Source: DATNNN01 sp035601815 (lineage in GTDB: Bacteria > Pseudomonadota > Alphaproteobacteria > Rhizobiales > Xanthobacteraceae). Taken from it: 13,395 nt of DNA. Shown here one piece after another: positions 1 to 7,312 of this stretch. How positions within the stretch are numbered: the first letter of the stretch is position 1; each line of letters begins with the position of its first letter. The position numbers and the translations under genes are program-made. Below the pieces are notes generated by a model. That model was not told the origin of the DNA, searched no databases, and worked only from the letters and a program-made list of their open reading frames with translations. The stretch spans positions 1 through 13,395 of the forward strand of contig DATNNN010000241.1 in the NCBI GenBank assembly GCA_035601815.1, in the 5' to 3' direction.

Positions 1-614
1 AGCGCGAACAGGTGGCGCGCGAGCGGCCTGAGCGGCGAGTCCGCCGGCAGATCGGAAAGATCGGCCGCGACGGGGCCGAAATGGGCGCCCTCGCCGCTCG
101 CCAGCACCGCGTCGATGGAGAGCACGTTGTCGCGCATCATGCCGTAGCGGAGCGAGCGGCCGCCGCAGGAGTTGTTGCCGGCCATGCCGCCGATCGTGGC
201 GCGGGAGGACGTGGAGATGTCGACGGGAAACCACAGGCCGTGGGGTTTCAGCGTGCGGTTCAAGTCGTCGAGCACGATGCCGGGCTCGACCACGCAGCGT
301 CGACCGGGCACGTCGAGCTCGACGATGCGGTTCAGATTCTTCGAGCAGTCGACGATCAACGAATCGTTCACCGCCTGCCCGCACTGCGACGTTCCGCCGC
401 CGCGAGCGAGCACGCTCACCCCTTCCTCGCGCGCGATGGCGATGGCGCGATTGGCCGCCTCTATCGTCGGAGGCAGGACGACGCCCACCGGCATCACCTG
501 ATAGTGGGAAGCGTCGGTGGCGTAGCGGCCGCGGTCGAAGCGGTGGAACAGCACCTCGCCCACGGCTTCCGCCTTGAGCCGGCGCTCGAGCCCGGGCGTC
601 AGTCGCGCTGCCAT
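1..614 (-). CDS. FAD-linked oxidase (GlcD/YdiJ-like), N-terminal part
   Basis: Partial gene read right to left; the first 204 residues are present and the rest lies beyond the left edge. The translation starts MAARLTPGLERR and contains the PP-loop of the VAO/PCMH FAD-binding fold (RGGGTSQCGQ, about residues 71-80) and the second FAD-contact stretch GGMAGNNSCGG (about 142-152). A YATDAS stretch near residue 31 is typical of the long FAD plus Fe-S oxidases. Known members oxidise 2-hydroxy acids such as glycolate, D-lactate or D-2-hydroxyglutarate. The ATG is preceded by a GGAG Shine-Dalgarno (complement of about 622-625). It is divergent from the aminotransferase operon across 135 bp. If the substrate is glycolate, its product glyoxylate would feed that aminotransferase; this is inference. 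The long YdiJ-like form of roughly 1000 residues is more likely than short GlcD, but the window cannot show which. Confidence 0.88.
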   Translation of the reverse strand, partial: MAARLTPGLERRLKAEAVGEVLFHRFDRGRYATDASHYQVMPVGVVLPPTIEAANRAIAIAREEGVSVLARGGGTSQCGQAVNDSLIVDCSKNLNRIVELDVPGRRCVVEPGIVLDDLNRTLKPHGLWFPVDISTSSRATIGGMAGNNSCGGRSLRYGMMRDNVLSIDAVLASGEGAHFGPVAADLSDLPADSPLRPLARHLFA

Positions 615-651
615 GCTTTTGCTCCGCGGGCCGCCCACCTGCCATTGGGCA

Positions 652-688
652 TTGGCCGGACTCGCTTGGCCGATTTTCGCATGATAAT
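652..688 (+). promoter_or_regulatory. Candidate promoter/operator in divergent gap
   Basis: The 135-bp gap between the divergent FAD oxidase and aminotransferase genes holds two direct copies of TTGGCCG (652-658 and 666-672, 14 bp apart). They are followed by a GATAAT hexamer (683-688) resembling a -10 box, about 62 nt before the aminotransferase ATG. No -35 box at normal spacing is convincing. The repeats could be a regulator site, but in GC-rich DNA such short repeats can arise by chance. Confidence 0.25.
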
Positions 689-749
689 CCAGTGCCCGGC
701 AGCCGCGCCCGCGCGCAGCGCTGAAGCAGGTTTCCCAGGGAGCACGACC

Positions 750-1958
750 ATGGCCAAGAATTCCTCGCGCACCGCGGGCCGGCATTTCCTGCAGATTCCG
801 GGGCCGACGCCGTTGCCCGACCGGGTGCTGCGGGCGATGGACATGCCGATCATCGACCACCGGGGGCCGGAATTCCAGGCGCTCACCAAGCGCGTGCTCG
901 AAGGAATCAAGACCATCTTCAAGACGACGAATCCGGTGATCTGCTACACCGCCACTGGCACCGGCGCCTGGGAAGCGGCGCTGGTCAACACGCTCTCGCC
1001 CGGCGACCGTGTGCTCATGGTCGACACGGGCCAGTTCGCCACGCTGTGGAAGAACATGGCGGGCAAGCTCGGCCTCAAGCCCGAGCTCATCGACACCGAC
1101 TGGCGCATCGGTGCCGAGCCGGCCGTGATCGAGGCGCACCTGCGCAAGGAAAAGGCGCACGAGATCAAGGCGGTGTGCATCCTGCACAACGAGACCTCCA
1201 CCGGGTGCCTGTCGCCGGTCGCCGAGATCCGCAAGGCCATCGACGCCGCCGGCCATCCGGCGCTGTTCATGGTGGACACCATCTCGTCGCTTGCCTCCAC
1301 CGACTATCGCCACGACGAGTGGGGCGTCGACGTCACCGTTGGCGGCGCGCAGAAGGGCCTGATGCTACCGCCCGGCATGTCGTTCAACGCGATCAGCGAC
1401 AAGGCGCTCGCCGCTGCCAAGACGTCGAAGATGACCAAATCGTTCTGGTTCTGGGAAGACATGCTTAACATGAACAAGATCGGCTTCTTCCCCTACACGC
1501 CGGCGACCAACATGCTCTACGGCCTCGCCGAGGCGATCGACATGCTGCACGAGGAAGGCCTCGACAACGTGTTCGCCCGCCACGACCGCTTCGCCGAGGC
1601 GACGCGCCGCGCGGTGCGCGCCTGGGACCTCGAGATCATGTGCCGCGATCCGAAATATTACTCGCCGACGATCACCGGCGTGATGCTGCCCGAGGGCTAC
1701 GACGCCGACGCCTTCCGCAACCTGGCGCTCGACCAGTTCAACATTTCCTACGGCATGAGCTTCGGCCGCTACGCCGGCAAGATGTTCCGCATCGGCCACC
1801 TCGGCGACACCAACGACCTCACCATCATCGGCGCGCTCGTCGGCACCGAGATGGCGCTCGCGCTCGCCGGCATTCCGCACAAGAAGGGCGGCGTGCAGGC
1901 GGCGATGGACTACATGGTGTCGGCCGCGGCCAAGCCCGCGCGCGCCGCCGCCGAGTGA
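750..1958 (+). CDS. Serine--glyoxylate-type aminotransferase (PLP, class V)
   Basis: Predicted PLP-dependent fold-type I class V aminotransferase of 402 residues, the usual length for the serine/alanine--glyoxylate aminotransferase family. Family marks are the opening FLQIPGPTPLPDRV (about 14-27), DHRGPEF, the TATGTGAWEAAL cofactor loop (about 67-78), the MVDTISS aspartate (D176) that would contact the pyridine nitrogen, and GGAQKGLMLPPG with the Schiff-base lysine at K202. The C-terminal FRIGHLGD motif is also typical. The expected reaction moves an amino group from serine or alanine to glyoxylate, giving glycine. The related (S)-ureidoglycine--glyoxylate aminotransferase (PucG) cannot be excluded. 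The start was chosen at 750 because AGGGAG sits just upstream and the family N-terminus begins there; the open frame extends upstream to base 12 but is antisense to the oxidase gene. The next gene begins 7 bp after the stop, so they form an operon. Confidence 0.93.
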   Translation: MAKNSSRTAGRHFLQIPGPTPLPDRVLRAMDMPIIDHRGPEFQALTKRVLEGIKTIFKTTNPVICYTATGTGAWEAALVNTLSPGDRVLMVDTGQFATLWKNMAGKLGLKPELIDTDWRIGAEPAVIEAHLRKEKAHEIKAVCILHNETSTGCLSPVAEIRKAIDAAGHPALFMVDTISSLASTDYRHDEWGVDVTVGGAQKGLMLPPGMSFNAISDKALAAAKTSKMTKSFWFWEDMLNMNKIGFFPYTPATNMLYGLAEAIDMLHEEGLDNVFARHDRFAEATRRAVRAWDLEIMCRDPKYYSPTITGVMLPEGYDADAFRNLALDQFNISYGMSFGRYAGKMFRIGHLGDTNDLTIIGALVGTEMALALAGIPHKKGGVQAAMDYMVSAAAKPARAAAE

Positions 1959-1965
1959 CCGTCCG

Positions 1966-2853
1966 ATGGCGATGACGCCGGGCGAGCGCGCCCGCTACAG
2001 CGCGATCGTCGACCGGGAGCCGCTGACGCTGCCTGCCGGCGCCCGCGTCGTCGTGTGGACCATCGTCAACCTCGAGGTCTGGGACATCGGCCGGCCCATG
2101 CCGCGCCAGGTGCTGCCGGCGCCCATGGGCCAGCCGCTATTGCCCGACGTGCCGAATTGGGCGTGGCACGAGTACGGCATGCGCGTGGGCGTGTGGCGCT
2201 ATTTCGATCTGTTCAAGTCGCTCGGCATCCGCGCCTCCACCGCCATGAACGGCCGCGTGTGCGAAGTCTATCCGCGGGTGGCGGAGGCGGCCAAGGAAGC
2301 GCGCTGGGAATTCATCGCCCACGGCTACGAGCAACTGCCCATGCACAAGATCGAGGACCAGCCGGCGGCGATCCAACGCGCGCTCGACGTGCTGGAAAAA
2401 TTCAGCGGCAAGCGGCCGATCGGATGGCTCGCGCCGGGGCTGACGCAGACCCTGGAAACCATGGATCATCTCGCCGCCGCGGGGCTGCGCTACACCTGCG
2501 ACTTCGTCCACGACGAGGAGCCGTCGACGATCAAGACTGCGCACGGCGATCTCGTCACGCTCCCGTACACGGTGGAGATGAGCGACATTACCGTGATGGC
2601 GTTGCAGGGCCACGAGAGCAAACACTTCTACGAGCGCGGCGTCGATCAGTTCGAGCGGCTGTTTCACGAGGGCGCGGCGCGGCCGAAGATCATGGCGATC
2701 GCGCTGCATCCCTACTCGACCGGCCACCCGCACCGCATCGTGCACCTGGAGCGGCTCTACCGTTATCTCAAGCGCGACGGCGTCTTGTTCTGGACCGGCG
2801 CCGAGATCTACGACTGGTACGCAAAGAGCATCGGACGCAAAGCCCGAGCCTAG
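1966..2853 (+). CDS. Polysaccharide-deacetylase-fold hydrolase, PuuE-like
   Basis: A 295-residue protein of the NodB/carbohydrate esterase 4 superfamily, nearest in style to the PuuE allantoinase and HpPgdA branch. Visible marks are HGYEQLPMH (putative metal ligands H119 and H127), GWLAPGLTQTLETMDHLAAAGL (153 onward, the substrate-loop motif), CDFVHDEEP (179-186) and the C-terminal ALHPYSTGHPHR (H248). There is no signal peptide or membrane segment, so it should act in the cytoplasm on a small molecule, probably cleaving a C-N bond of an amide or ring, rather than on cell-wall glycan. The gene lies 7 bp after the aminotransferase and 17 bp before the cyclase gene, which fits one transcript. 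A second in-frame ATG lies two codons in (1972); no strong Shine-Dalgarno separates the two. The substrate is unknown; allantoin or a related ureide is one possibility. Confidence 0.86.
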   Translation: MAMTPGERARYSAIVDREPLTLPAGARVVVWTIVNLEVWDIGRPMPRQVLPAPMGQPLLPDVPNWAWHEYGMRVGVWRYFDLFKSLGIRASTAMNGRVCEVYPRVAEAAKEARWEFIAHGYEQLPMHKIEDQPAAIQRALDVLEKFSGKRPIGWLAPGLTQTLETMDHLAAAGLRYTCDFVHDEEPSTIKTAHGDLVTLPYTVEMSDITVMALQGHESKHFYERGVDQFERLFHEGAARPKIMAIALHPYSTGHPHRIVHLERLYRYLKRDGVLFWTGAEIYDWYAKSIGRKARA

Positions 2854-2870
2854 AAAATGGGGAGAAGACC

Positions 2871-3824
2871 ATGAACATCGCCGTGGGCAGGAAGGCGATC
2901 GCGGAGGCGACGGAGAAGCTCAAGAACTGGGGCCGCTGGGGCAAGGAAGACCAGATCGGCACCCTCAACCACGTGCGGCCCGAGGACATCGTGCGGGCGG
3001 CGAGCCTCATCCGCACCGGGCGCGTGTTCGCGCTCGGCATCCCGCTCGACCAGAACGGCCCGCAGACCGGTCTGTTCGGCGGCCGCTTCAACCCCATCCA
3101 CCAGATGCTCGCCACCGGCACCGACGCCATCGCCGGCCGGCAGGACTGGAACAAGATCCGTTACGCCGACGACACGCTCAATCTCTGCGTCCAGGGCGCC
3201 ACCCACTGGGACGCGCTCGGGCACATCTTCTACGAGGACAAGGCCTACAACGGCTATGACGCGAAGCTCATCGACGCCAAGGGCCTGAGCGTGCTCGGCA
3301 TCGAGCACTCCAAGAACAAGATGGTCGGCCGCGGCGTGCTCCTCGACATCGCCCGCTTGCGCGGCGTCGACTGGCTCAAGGACGGCGAAAGCATCTCCAA
3401 CGACGAGCTCGACGCCTGCGCCAAGAAGGAGGGCGTCGCGATCGGGCGCGGCGACTTCGTCATCGTGCGCACCGGCCAGATGGAGCGCTGCCTCGCGGAG
3501 AAGAAATGGGGCGGCTACGCCGGTGGCGACGCGCCGGGGGTGAAGTTCGAGAACTGCTACTGGTGCCAGGAGAAGGAGATCGCCGCGATCTGCACCGACA
3601 CCTGGGGCGTCGAGGTGCGGCCGAACGAGACCAAGGAGGCGAACCAGCCGTGGCACTGGGTGGTGATCCCGGCCATGGGGCTGTGCATGGGCGAGATTTT
3701 TTATCTGAAGGAGCTCGCCGCGGACTGCGCCAAGGACAAGGTCTACGAATTCTTCTTCTGCGGCCCGCCCCTCGTCATCACCGGCGGCACCGGCTCGCCG
3801 ATCAATCCGCAGGCGATTAAGTAG
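2871..3824 (+). CDS. Cyclase family metal-dependent hydrolase
   Basis: A 317-residue protein of the cyclase family (Pfam PF04199), the group that includes bacterial kynurenine formamidase and isatin hydrolase. The metal-binding motif is seen as GATHWDALGH (109-118), giving putative ligands H112, D114 and H118. Further family marks are the N-terminal GRWGKEDQIGTLN (22-33), GRGVLLDIARLRGVDWL, GDFVIVRTGQ, and a C-terminal CGPPLVITGGTGSPINP. The protein is longer than the roughly 210-residue KynB type and matches the 300-plus subgroup often annotated only as cyclase family. It should hydrolyse an amide, lactam or similar bond in the cytoplasm. The start is well supported by GGGGAGAAG 4-12 nt upstream of the ATG. 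It is the third gene of the aminotransferase operon, with no gene on the same strand until the exported L,D-transpeptidase 53 bp later. Confidence 0.9.
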   Translation: MNIAVGRKAIAEATEKLKNWGRWGKEDQIGTLNHVRPEDIVRAASLIRTGRVFALGIPLDQNGPQTGLFGGRFNPIHQMLATGTDAIAGRQDWNKIRYADDTLNLCVQGATHWDALGHIFYEDKAYNGYDAKLIDAKGLSVLGIEHSKNKMVGRGVLLDIARLRGVDWLKDGESISNDELDACAKKEGVAIGRGDFVIVRTGQMERCLAEKKWGGYAGGDAPGVKFENCYWCQEKEIAAICTDTWGVEVRPNETKEANQPWHWVVIPAMGLCMGEIFYLKELAADCAKDKVYEFFFCGPPLVITGGTGSPINPQAIK

Positions 3825-3877
3825 GGGGCGAACGCAACCTTTTCCCCCGCCCGGCGTTCTCCCTTCGCGCCCTGATT

Positions 3878-4606
3878 GTGCGCTTCAGCCAGGCGGAAAC
3901 CATCGTGCTCACCGGTTCGCGAAACAGAAAAGCGCCTTTGCGCAAAAGCGGCGCCAGTCTCTGCGGGCTCGCGGTTGTTTTGCTGGCGTTTTCTGTTGCT
4001 CCAGCTTCGGCGAACGATCTGCGGAGCGCGATGCTCGGGCGACTTGAGCCCCCGTCGCAGCTAACCACGATGCCATCCTATCGGGACCCCTGGAGCGGTC
4101 TCCGGCACGCGCCGGACGTGGTGCGCTACGAGCCGCCGATGTCCGAGTCGATGGCCGAAATGGACCCGCGCTTCTTCCGCCAGGTTCTCGACTATCCAAC
4201 CCAGGAGAAGCCGGGCTCGATCGTCATCGATACGCGCGGGCGCTACCTCTACTACGTGGAGGGCCAAGGGAAGGCGATCCGCTACGGCGTCGGCGTGGGC
4301 CGGGCGGGTTTCGAGTGGCGCGGCACCAAGCAGGTGAGCGCCAAGCGGGCGTGGCCCGAGTGGCGGCCGCCGGCGGAGATGTTGGCACGGCGGCCCGACC
4401 TTCCGGTGTGGATGGCCGGCGGCCCTTCGAACCCGCTCGGGGCGCGCGCGATCTATCTCGGTTCCTCGCTCTACCGCATTCACGGCTCGAACGAGCCGGA
4501 CAGCATCGGCCAGGCGGTGTCCTCCGGCTGCTTCCGCATGCACAACGCGGACGTGATCGACCTCTATCAGCGGGTGAAGATCGGAACGCGCGTAGTGGTG
4601 ATCTAA
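3878..4606 (+). CDS. Exported L,D-transpeptidase (YkuD domain)
   Basis: A predicted peptidoglycan cross-linking enzyme of the ErfK/YbiS/YcfS/YnhG family, 242 residues from this start. A basic stretch (GSRNRKAPLRK) and a hydrophobic core (about 26-41) ending in APASA make a signal peptide cut near residue 45, so it acts in the periplasm. The YkuD domain runs from about 113 (GSIVIDTRGRYLYY) to the end. The catalytic motif IHGSNEPDSIGQAVSSGCFRMHN has H202 and the nucleophile C218. It forms 3-3 peptide cross-links or attaches proteins to peptidoglycan. The GTG at 3878 has no clear Shine-Dalgarno. An in-frame GTG at 3905, preceded by AGGCGGA, would leave a shorter, more typical signal peptide and may be the true start. 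Its neighbours are metabolic genes, so context does not explain its presence. Confidence 0.88.
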   Translation: MRFSQAETIVLTGSRNRKAPLRKSGASLCGLAVVLLAFSVAPASANDLRSAMLGRLEPPSQLTTMPSYRDPWSGLRHAPDVVRYEPPMSESMAEMDPRFFRQVLDYPTQEKPGSIVIDTRGRYLYYVEGQGKAIRYGVGVGRAGFEWRGTKQVSAKRAWPEWRPPAEMLARRPDLPVWMAGGPSNPLGARAIYLGSSLYRIHGSNEPDSIGQAVSSGCFRMHNADVIDLYQRVKIGTRVVVI

Positions 4607-4740
4607 CTGGCGCTCGGGCGAAAGATAAGCTACCCGGCGTCTCGCCGTCGTCCAAATAGCCAAAAACACCTACGGGAGGTCCCGCGCCTTTTGCAAGAAT
4701 TGCAGGCGGACCGCAACGCAGCGAGACAAGCCAACCCCGA

Positions 4741-4800
4741 AGTGGATAATTGATTTTTCCGCCGACAGGGGAGTCAGAATTGGTATATTTCGGTAAGCGC
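4741..4800 (+). promoter_or_regulatory. AT-rich candidate promoter upstream of small membrane gene
   Basis: The 228-bp gap between the L,D-transpeptidase and the small membrane protein gene contains no gene that I can support. This part is noticeably more AT-rich than its surroundings and holds TTGATT (4750-4755), CAGAAT (4775-4780) and TATATT (4784-4789). The spacings (19 or 28 bp) are not ideal for a standard sigma-70 promoter, so only the general location is suggested, about 45-90 nt before the ATG. Confidence 0.28.
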
Positions 4801-4834
4801 GAGAAGGCCGTCGCGCCAAAGTGGGAGAAACGTC

Positions 4835-4999
4835 ATGTCGCTCGGACTCATACTGCTCATCATTGTGGTCATCGCCCTGTTCGGCGGCTTTCATGGTCTT
4901 GGTAGAGGATATGGTTACGGCTACGGCCATGGTCCCATTGGGATCCTTGGAGTAATACTTATTATCATCGTCATTTTGCTTCTGGTTGGAAGAATCTGA
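4835..4999 (+). CDS. DUF3309-like small membrane protein
   Basis: A 54-residue protein starting MSLGLILLIIVVIALFGG and ending ILLLVGRI. It has two hydrophobic segments (about 3-17 and 36-51) joined by a glycine/tyrosine-rich loop with GYGYGYGHG (25-33). The N- and C-terminal signatures match what I know of DUF3309 proteins, very small membrane peptides common in Alphaproteobacteria whose function is unknown. GGGAG lies 8-12 nt before the ATG, a good ribosome binding site. Codons here use more A/T (ATT, GGT, GTT, CTT) than in adjacent genes, and the upstream gap is AT-rich. It stands alone, 228 bp after the L,D-transpeptidase and convergent with the LLM oxidoreductase gene. A link to the cell envelope or stress is only a guess from its hydrophobic nature. 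Confidence 0.82.
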   Translation: MSLGLILLIIVVIALFGGFHGLGRGYGYGYGHGPIGILGVILIIIVILLLVGRI

Positions 5000-5107
5000 A
5001 CGCAGGGCAGCGCCGACGCTTCCGCTCCGATTCCGCTTTAATTTTCGCGCTGAGCCGACGTCAGGCTGACGACGCACGCCGTCTCGACAAGTAGGTGGGC
5101 GCTCTGC

Positions 5108-5125
5108 GCGCGGACGAGTCCGCGC
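5108..5125. terminator. Hairpin between convergent genes
   Basis: Perfect inverted repeat GCGCGGAC / GTCCGCGC (5108-5115 and 5118-5125), likely a 7-bp stem with a four-base loop. It lies between the convergent small membrane gene (stop at 4999) and the LLM oxidoreductase gene (stop at 5130), 5 nt after the latter's end. No T-run follows on either strand, so it is not a classic intrinsic terminator; it may still halt transcription or protect a 3' end. Confidence 0.4.
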
Positions 5126-5129
5126 CCTG

Positions 5130-6236
5130 TTACTCCGCAGCCCGCGCCCGGCCGCCGATCGCAGCATTGACCGCCGGCATCACTTTCTCCGCCATCAGCG
5201 CCATGGAGCGGCGCGCGAGCTTGGGGTCGGCCCAGTCCTTGCCGGCGTAGAGCAGCGTGCCGAAGTCGCCGACGGTCTCGCGGAAAGCGAGCAGCTCGTC
5301 CGCCACCTTCTGCGGCGAGCCCCAGATGATCAGCTCGTTGCAGATGCTGTCGATCGTGACCTCGCTGTCGGGCTGGTCGCGGCGAGTCTTGAACAGCTCG
5401 ATGCGGCCGCCCCTGATGAGCTTGGTGGCGAGCGACTGGTAGTAATAGCGATACGGACTCTTTGCCGAAGTCGCATATTCGCGCGCGGTCTTGTCGTCGT
5501 CGGCGACGAAGATGCTCTTCGCCACCCGCCAGTTGGCCGGGTCCGCCTTGCGCCCGGCGCGCTCGCAGCCCTCGGCGTACTTCGGCCAGTGGCTCTTCAC
5601 CCAGGCGGGCATCAGGAAGTTCGCCGAGATCGGGTCCCAGCCGCGGGCGGCGGCTTCGGTAACGCCCTTGGAGAACGGCGCCACCGCCGTCACCACGATG
5701 GGCGGGTGCGGCCGTTGCAAGGGCTTGGCGATATAGCCCTGGCCGATGTCCGGGATGAACTGGCGCTCGACGTTGATCGTCCAGTACTTGCCCTTGAGAT
5801 TGTACGGCGGCTCGCCGCTCCAGATCGCGAGAATCTGGTTGATCGCCTCGAGGAACATAGCGTTGCGGTCGGCGTCGAGGTTGCCATAGAGCTCGGCGTC
5901 GGAGAGCAATCCGCCCGGGCTGATACCGAAGAGGAAGCGCCCGTCGAGCAGATGATCGAGCATGGCGATCTGCGATGCCACCGTCGCCGGGTGGCTGTTC
6001 GGCAGGTTGACGGTGCCGGTGCCGAGCTTCATGCGCTTCACGCTGTCCGCGAGCGACGCAAGAAACATCACGCACGAAGTGATGTTCTCGGCGCGGTCGG
6101 TGATGTGCTCGCCGGCGAAGCCCTCCGTGAAGCCGAGCGCGTCGGCGAGCACGAAGGCCTCGCGGTCCTCGCGCAGCGACTGGCGCCAGTCCTTGCCGAG
6201 CGGATGGATGGGCATGGTGAAGAAGCCGAGCCGCAT
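5130..6236 (-). CDS. LLM class flavin-dependent oxidoreductase
   Basis: A 368-residue luciferase-like monooxygenase-fold protein. From the chosen start it reads MRLGFFTMPIHPLGKDW, then GEHITDRAENITS, a TGTVNLPNSHPATVASQIAMLDHLLDGRFLFGISPGG stretch near residue 85 typical of the alkanal monooxygenase/LLM group, and a C-terminal WGSPQKVADELLAF motif. Family members use FMN or F420; this subgroup, with its HPATVA and GISPGG pattern, usually takes reduced FMN from a partner reductase. None is visible nearby. The substrate is unknown. A further in-frame ATG lies 8 codons upstream, but the chosen ATG has a perfect GGAGG 7-11 nt before it. The stop of the preceding Gfo/Idh gene is 36 nt upstream, so the two are likely co-transcribed. 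Confidence 0.88.
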   Translation of the reverse strand: MRLGFFTMPIHPLGKDWRQSLREDREAFVLADALGFTEGFAGEHITDRAENITSCVMFLASLADSVKRMKLGTGTVNLPNSHPATVASQIAMLDHLLDGRFLFGISPGGLLSDAELYGNLDADRNAMFLEAINQILAIWSGEPPYNLKGKYWTINVERQFIPDIGQGYIAKPLQRPHPPIVVTAVAPFSKGVTEAAARGWDPISANFLMPAWVKSHWPKYAEGCERAGRKADPANWRVAKSIFVADDDKTAREYATSAKSPYRYYYQSLATKLIRGGRIELFKTRRDQPDSEVTIDSICNELIIWGSPQKVADELLAFRETVGDFGTLLYAGKDWADPKLARRSMALMAEKVMPAVNAAIGGRARAAE

Positions 6237-6243
6237 CAGATTC

Positions 6244-6248
6244 CTCCG
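6244..6248 (-). promoter_or_regulatory. Shine-Dalgarno deciding the LLM gene start
   Basis: On the minus strand these bases read GGAGG, followed by seven bases and then the ATG whose first base is at 6236. This favours that start over the in-frame ATG at 6260, which would place eight extra residues (MDGSRRNL) before the family's usual MRLGFFT opening. Confidence 0.75.
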
Positions 6249-6272
6249 CGATCCGTCCATTCTGCCCGCATC

Positions 6273-7247
6273 TCAGACCACTTCCCAGGCCCCGTTCGCC
6301 GCGGCCGAGCGGAAAGTGGCTTCGAGTGCCGCCACCGTATGCAGGATATGCGCGTCGCCGATGTGGTAGGCGCCCTCGCCGCGGGCGGCGGCGGCAAAGG
6401 ATTCGAGGTTCTCGCCGATGTGGTTGGCGGCCGCGAGTTCCTGCACCTCGGGCGGGCGGCCGGGGCGATGCAGGATCAGGCGGTTCTCGCCGACGCTCTC
6501 CACCGACAGATCGCTGCCATAGACCGCGAGCCGCCAGACGTAGGGCATCTTCAGCGTGGTCATCAGGCTGCCGGTGGCGCCGTCGGCAAATTCGATGAGT
6601 GCGGCGGTGGTGTCGCCGGCGGCGAGCGGCAAGGTGCGCCGCGTGCCGAGCGCGGCGATCCGCCGCATCGGCCCGACCAGAAAGCTGAAGCTGTCCAGCA
6701 GATGGATGCCCATGCCGGTCATGCCGCCGGTTTTTGTTTCCTCCGGCGCATTGCGCCAATCGCCCGCCGGCTGGTTGGCGAGCCAGTCGTGGCCGAACGC
6801 GCCCTCGGCATGCATGATCGTGCCGAGCGCGCCGGCGCCGATGAGGCGATGCATCTCCTTGAGCGACGGCCACAGGCGGCGGTTATGGCCGACGCCGAGC
6901 GCCACCCCGGCGCGGCGGCAGGCAGCGAGCGCGGCCTCGGCGTCCGCCTTGGTGAGCGCGAACGGCTTCTCGCAGAAAACGTGCTTGCCGGCACGCGCTG
7001 CGGCTTCCACCTGCGGCCGGTGGCGGGTGTGCGGCGTCGCCAGCACCACGGCCTCGATCTTCGGGTCGGCGAGCACCTCGTCGTAGGCGGTGCCGAGCCA
7101 GAGGTTGTGCTCGGCGGCGAAGGCGCGGGCGGCATCGGGCTCGAGCGTGACGGCGCGCGAGAAGCCGATGCGCGGGCTCGAGCCCTGCACCGAGCGCACC
7201 AGCTCCCTGCCCCACCAGCCCAGCCCGACGATCGCGGCGTTGAGCAT
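6273..7247 (-). CDS. Gfo/Idh/MocA family oxidoreductase
   Basis: A 324-residue NAD(P)-dependent dehydrogenase. The Rossmann nucleotide-binding motif is GLGWWG (8-13), close to the N-terminus as usual. The family motif GKHVFCEKPFALT (87-99) carries the conserved lysine K94. GMGIHLLDSF (178-187) carries the conserved histidine H182 used in catalysis by inositol and sugar dehydrogenases. The C-terminal half has the expected open beta-sheet pattern (ALIEFADGATGSLMTTLKMPY). The substrate is probably a polyol, sugar or related hydroxy compound but cannot be read from the sequence. The start has a GGGGACAG just upstream. It is the first gene of a two-gene minus-strand unit with the LLM oxidoreductase, divergent from the carboxymuconolactone-decarboxylase-like gene across 65 bp. 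Confidence 0.9.
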   Translation of the reverse strand: MLNAAIVGLGWWGRELVRSVQGSSPRIGFSRAVTLEPDAARAFAAEHNLWLGTAYDEVLADPKIEAVVLATPHTRHRPQVEAAARAGKHVFCEKPFALTKADAEAALAACRRAGVALGVGHNRRLWPSLKEMHRLIGAGALGTIMHAEGAFGHDWLANQPAGDWRNAPEETKTGGMTGMGIHLLDSFSFLVGPMRRIAALGTRRTLPLAAGDTTAALIEFADGATGSLMTTLKMPYVWRLAVYGSDLSVESVGENRLILHRPGRPPEVQELAAANHIGENLESFAAAARGEGAYHIGDAHILHTVAALEATFRSAAANGAWEVV

Positions 7248-7312
7248 CTGTCCCCGCTTTTTCGCGCGCTTTCCCCGTGTAAACTACGCGGGCCGCTTGC
7301 GAAAGGACGACC

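Noticed and set aside
12..749. Long upstream extension of the aminotransferase reading frame
   Set aside because: The frame is open but antisense to the FAD-linked oxidase, whose protein sequence has clear motifs. The aminotransferase family N-terminus and ribosome site place the start at 750.
3824..3848. GGGGG ... TTTTCCCCC possible terminator after the cyclase gene
   Set aside because: Only five pairs around a 15-base loop, and the T-run precedes the right arm instead of following it.
4673..4684. CGGG-AGGT-CCCG mini hairpin followed by CCTTTT
   Set aside because: A four-pair stem is too weak to call as a terminator, though it lies after the L,D-transpeptidase.
4670..5167. A 165-residue minus-strand open frame across the small membrane gene
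   Set aside because: It resembles no family, is low-complexity, and covers the well-supported DUF3309-like gene on the other strand.
5038..6873. A 611-residue minus-strand open frame
   Set aside because: Arg/Ala-rich translation out of frame with the LLM and Gfo/Idh genes; typical of chance open frames in high-GC DNA.
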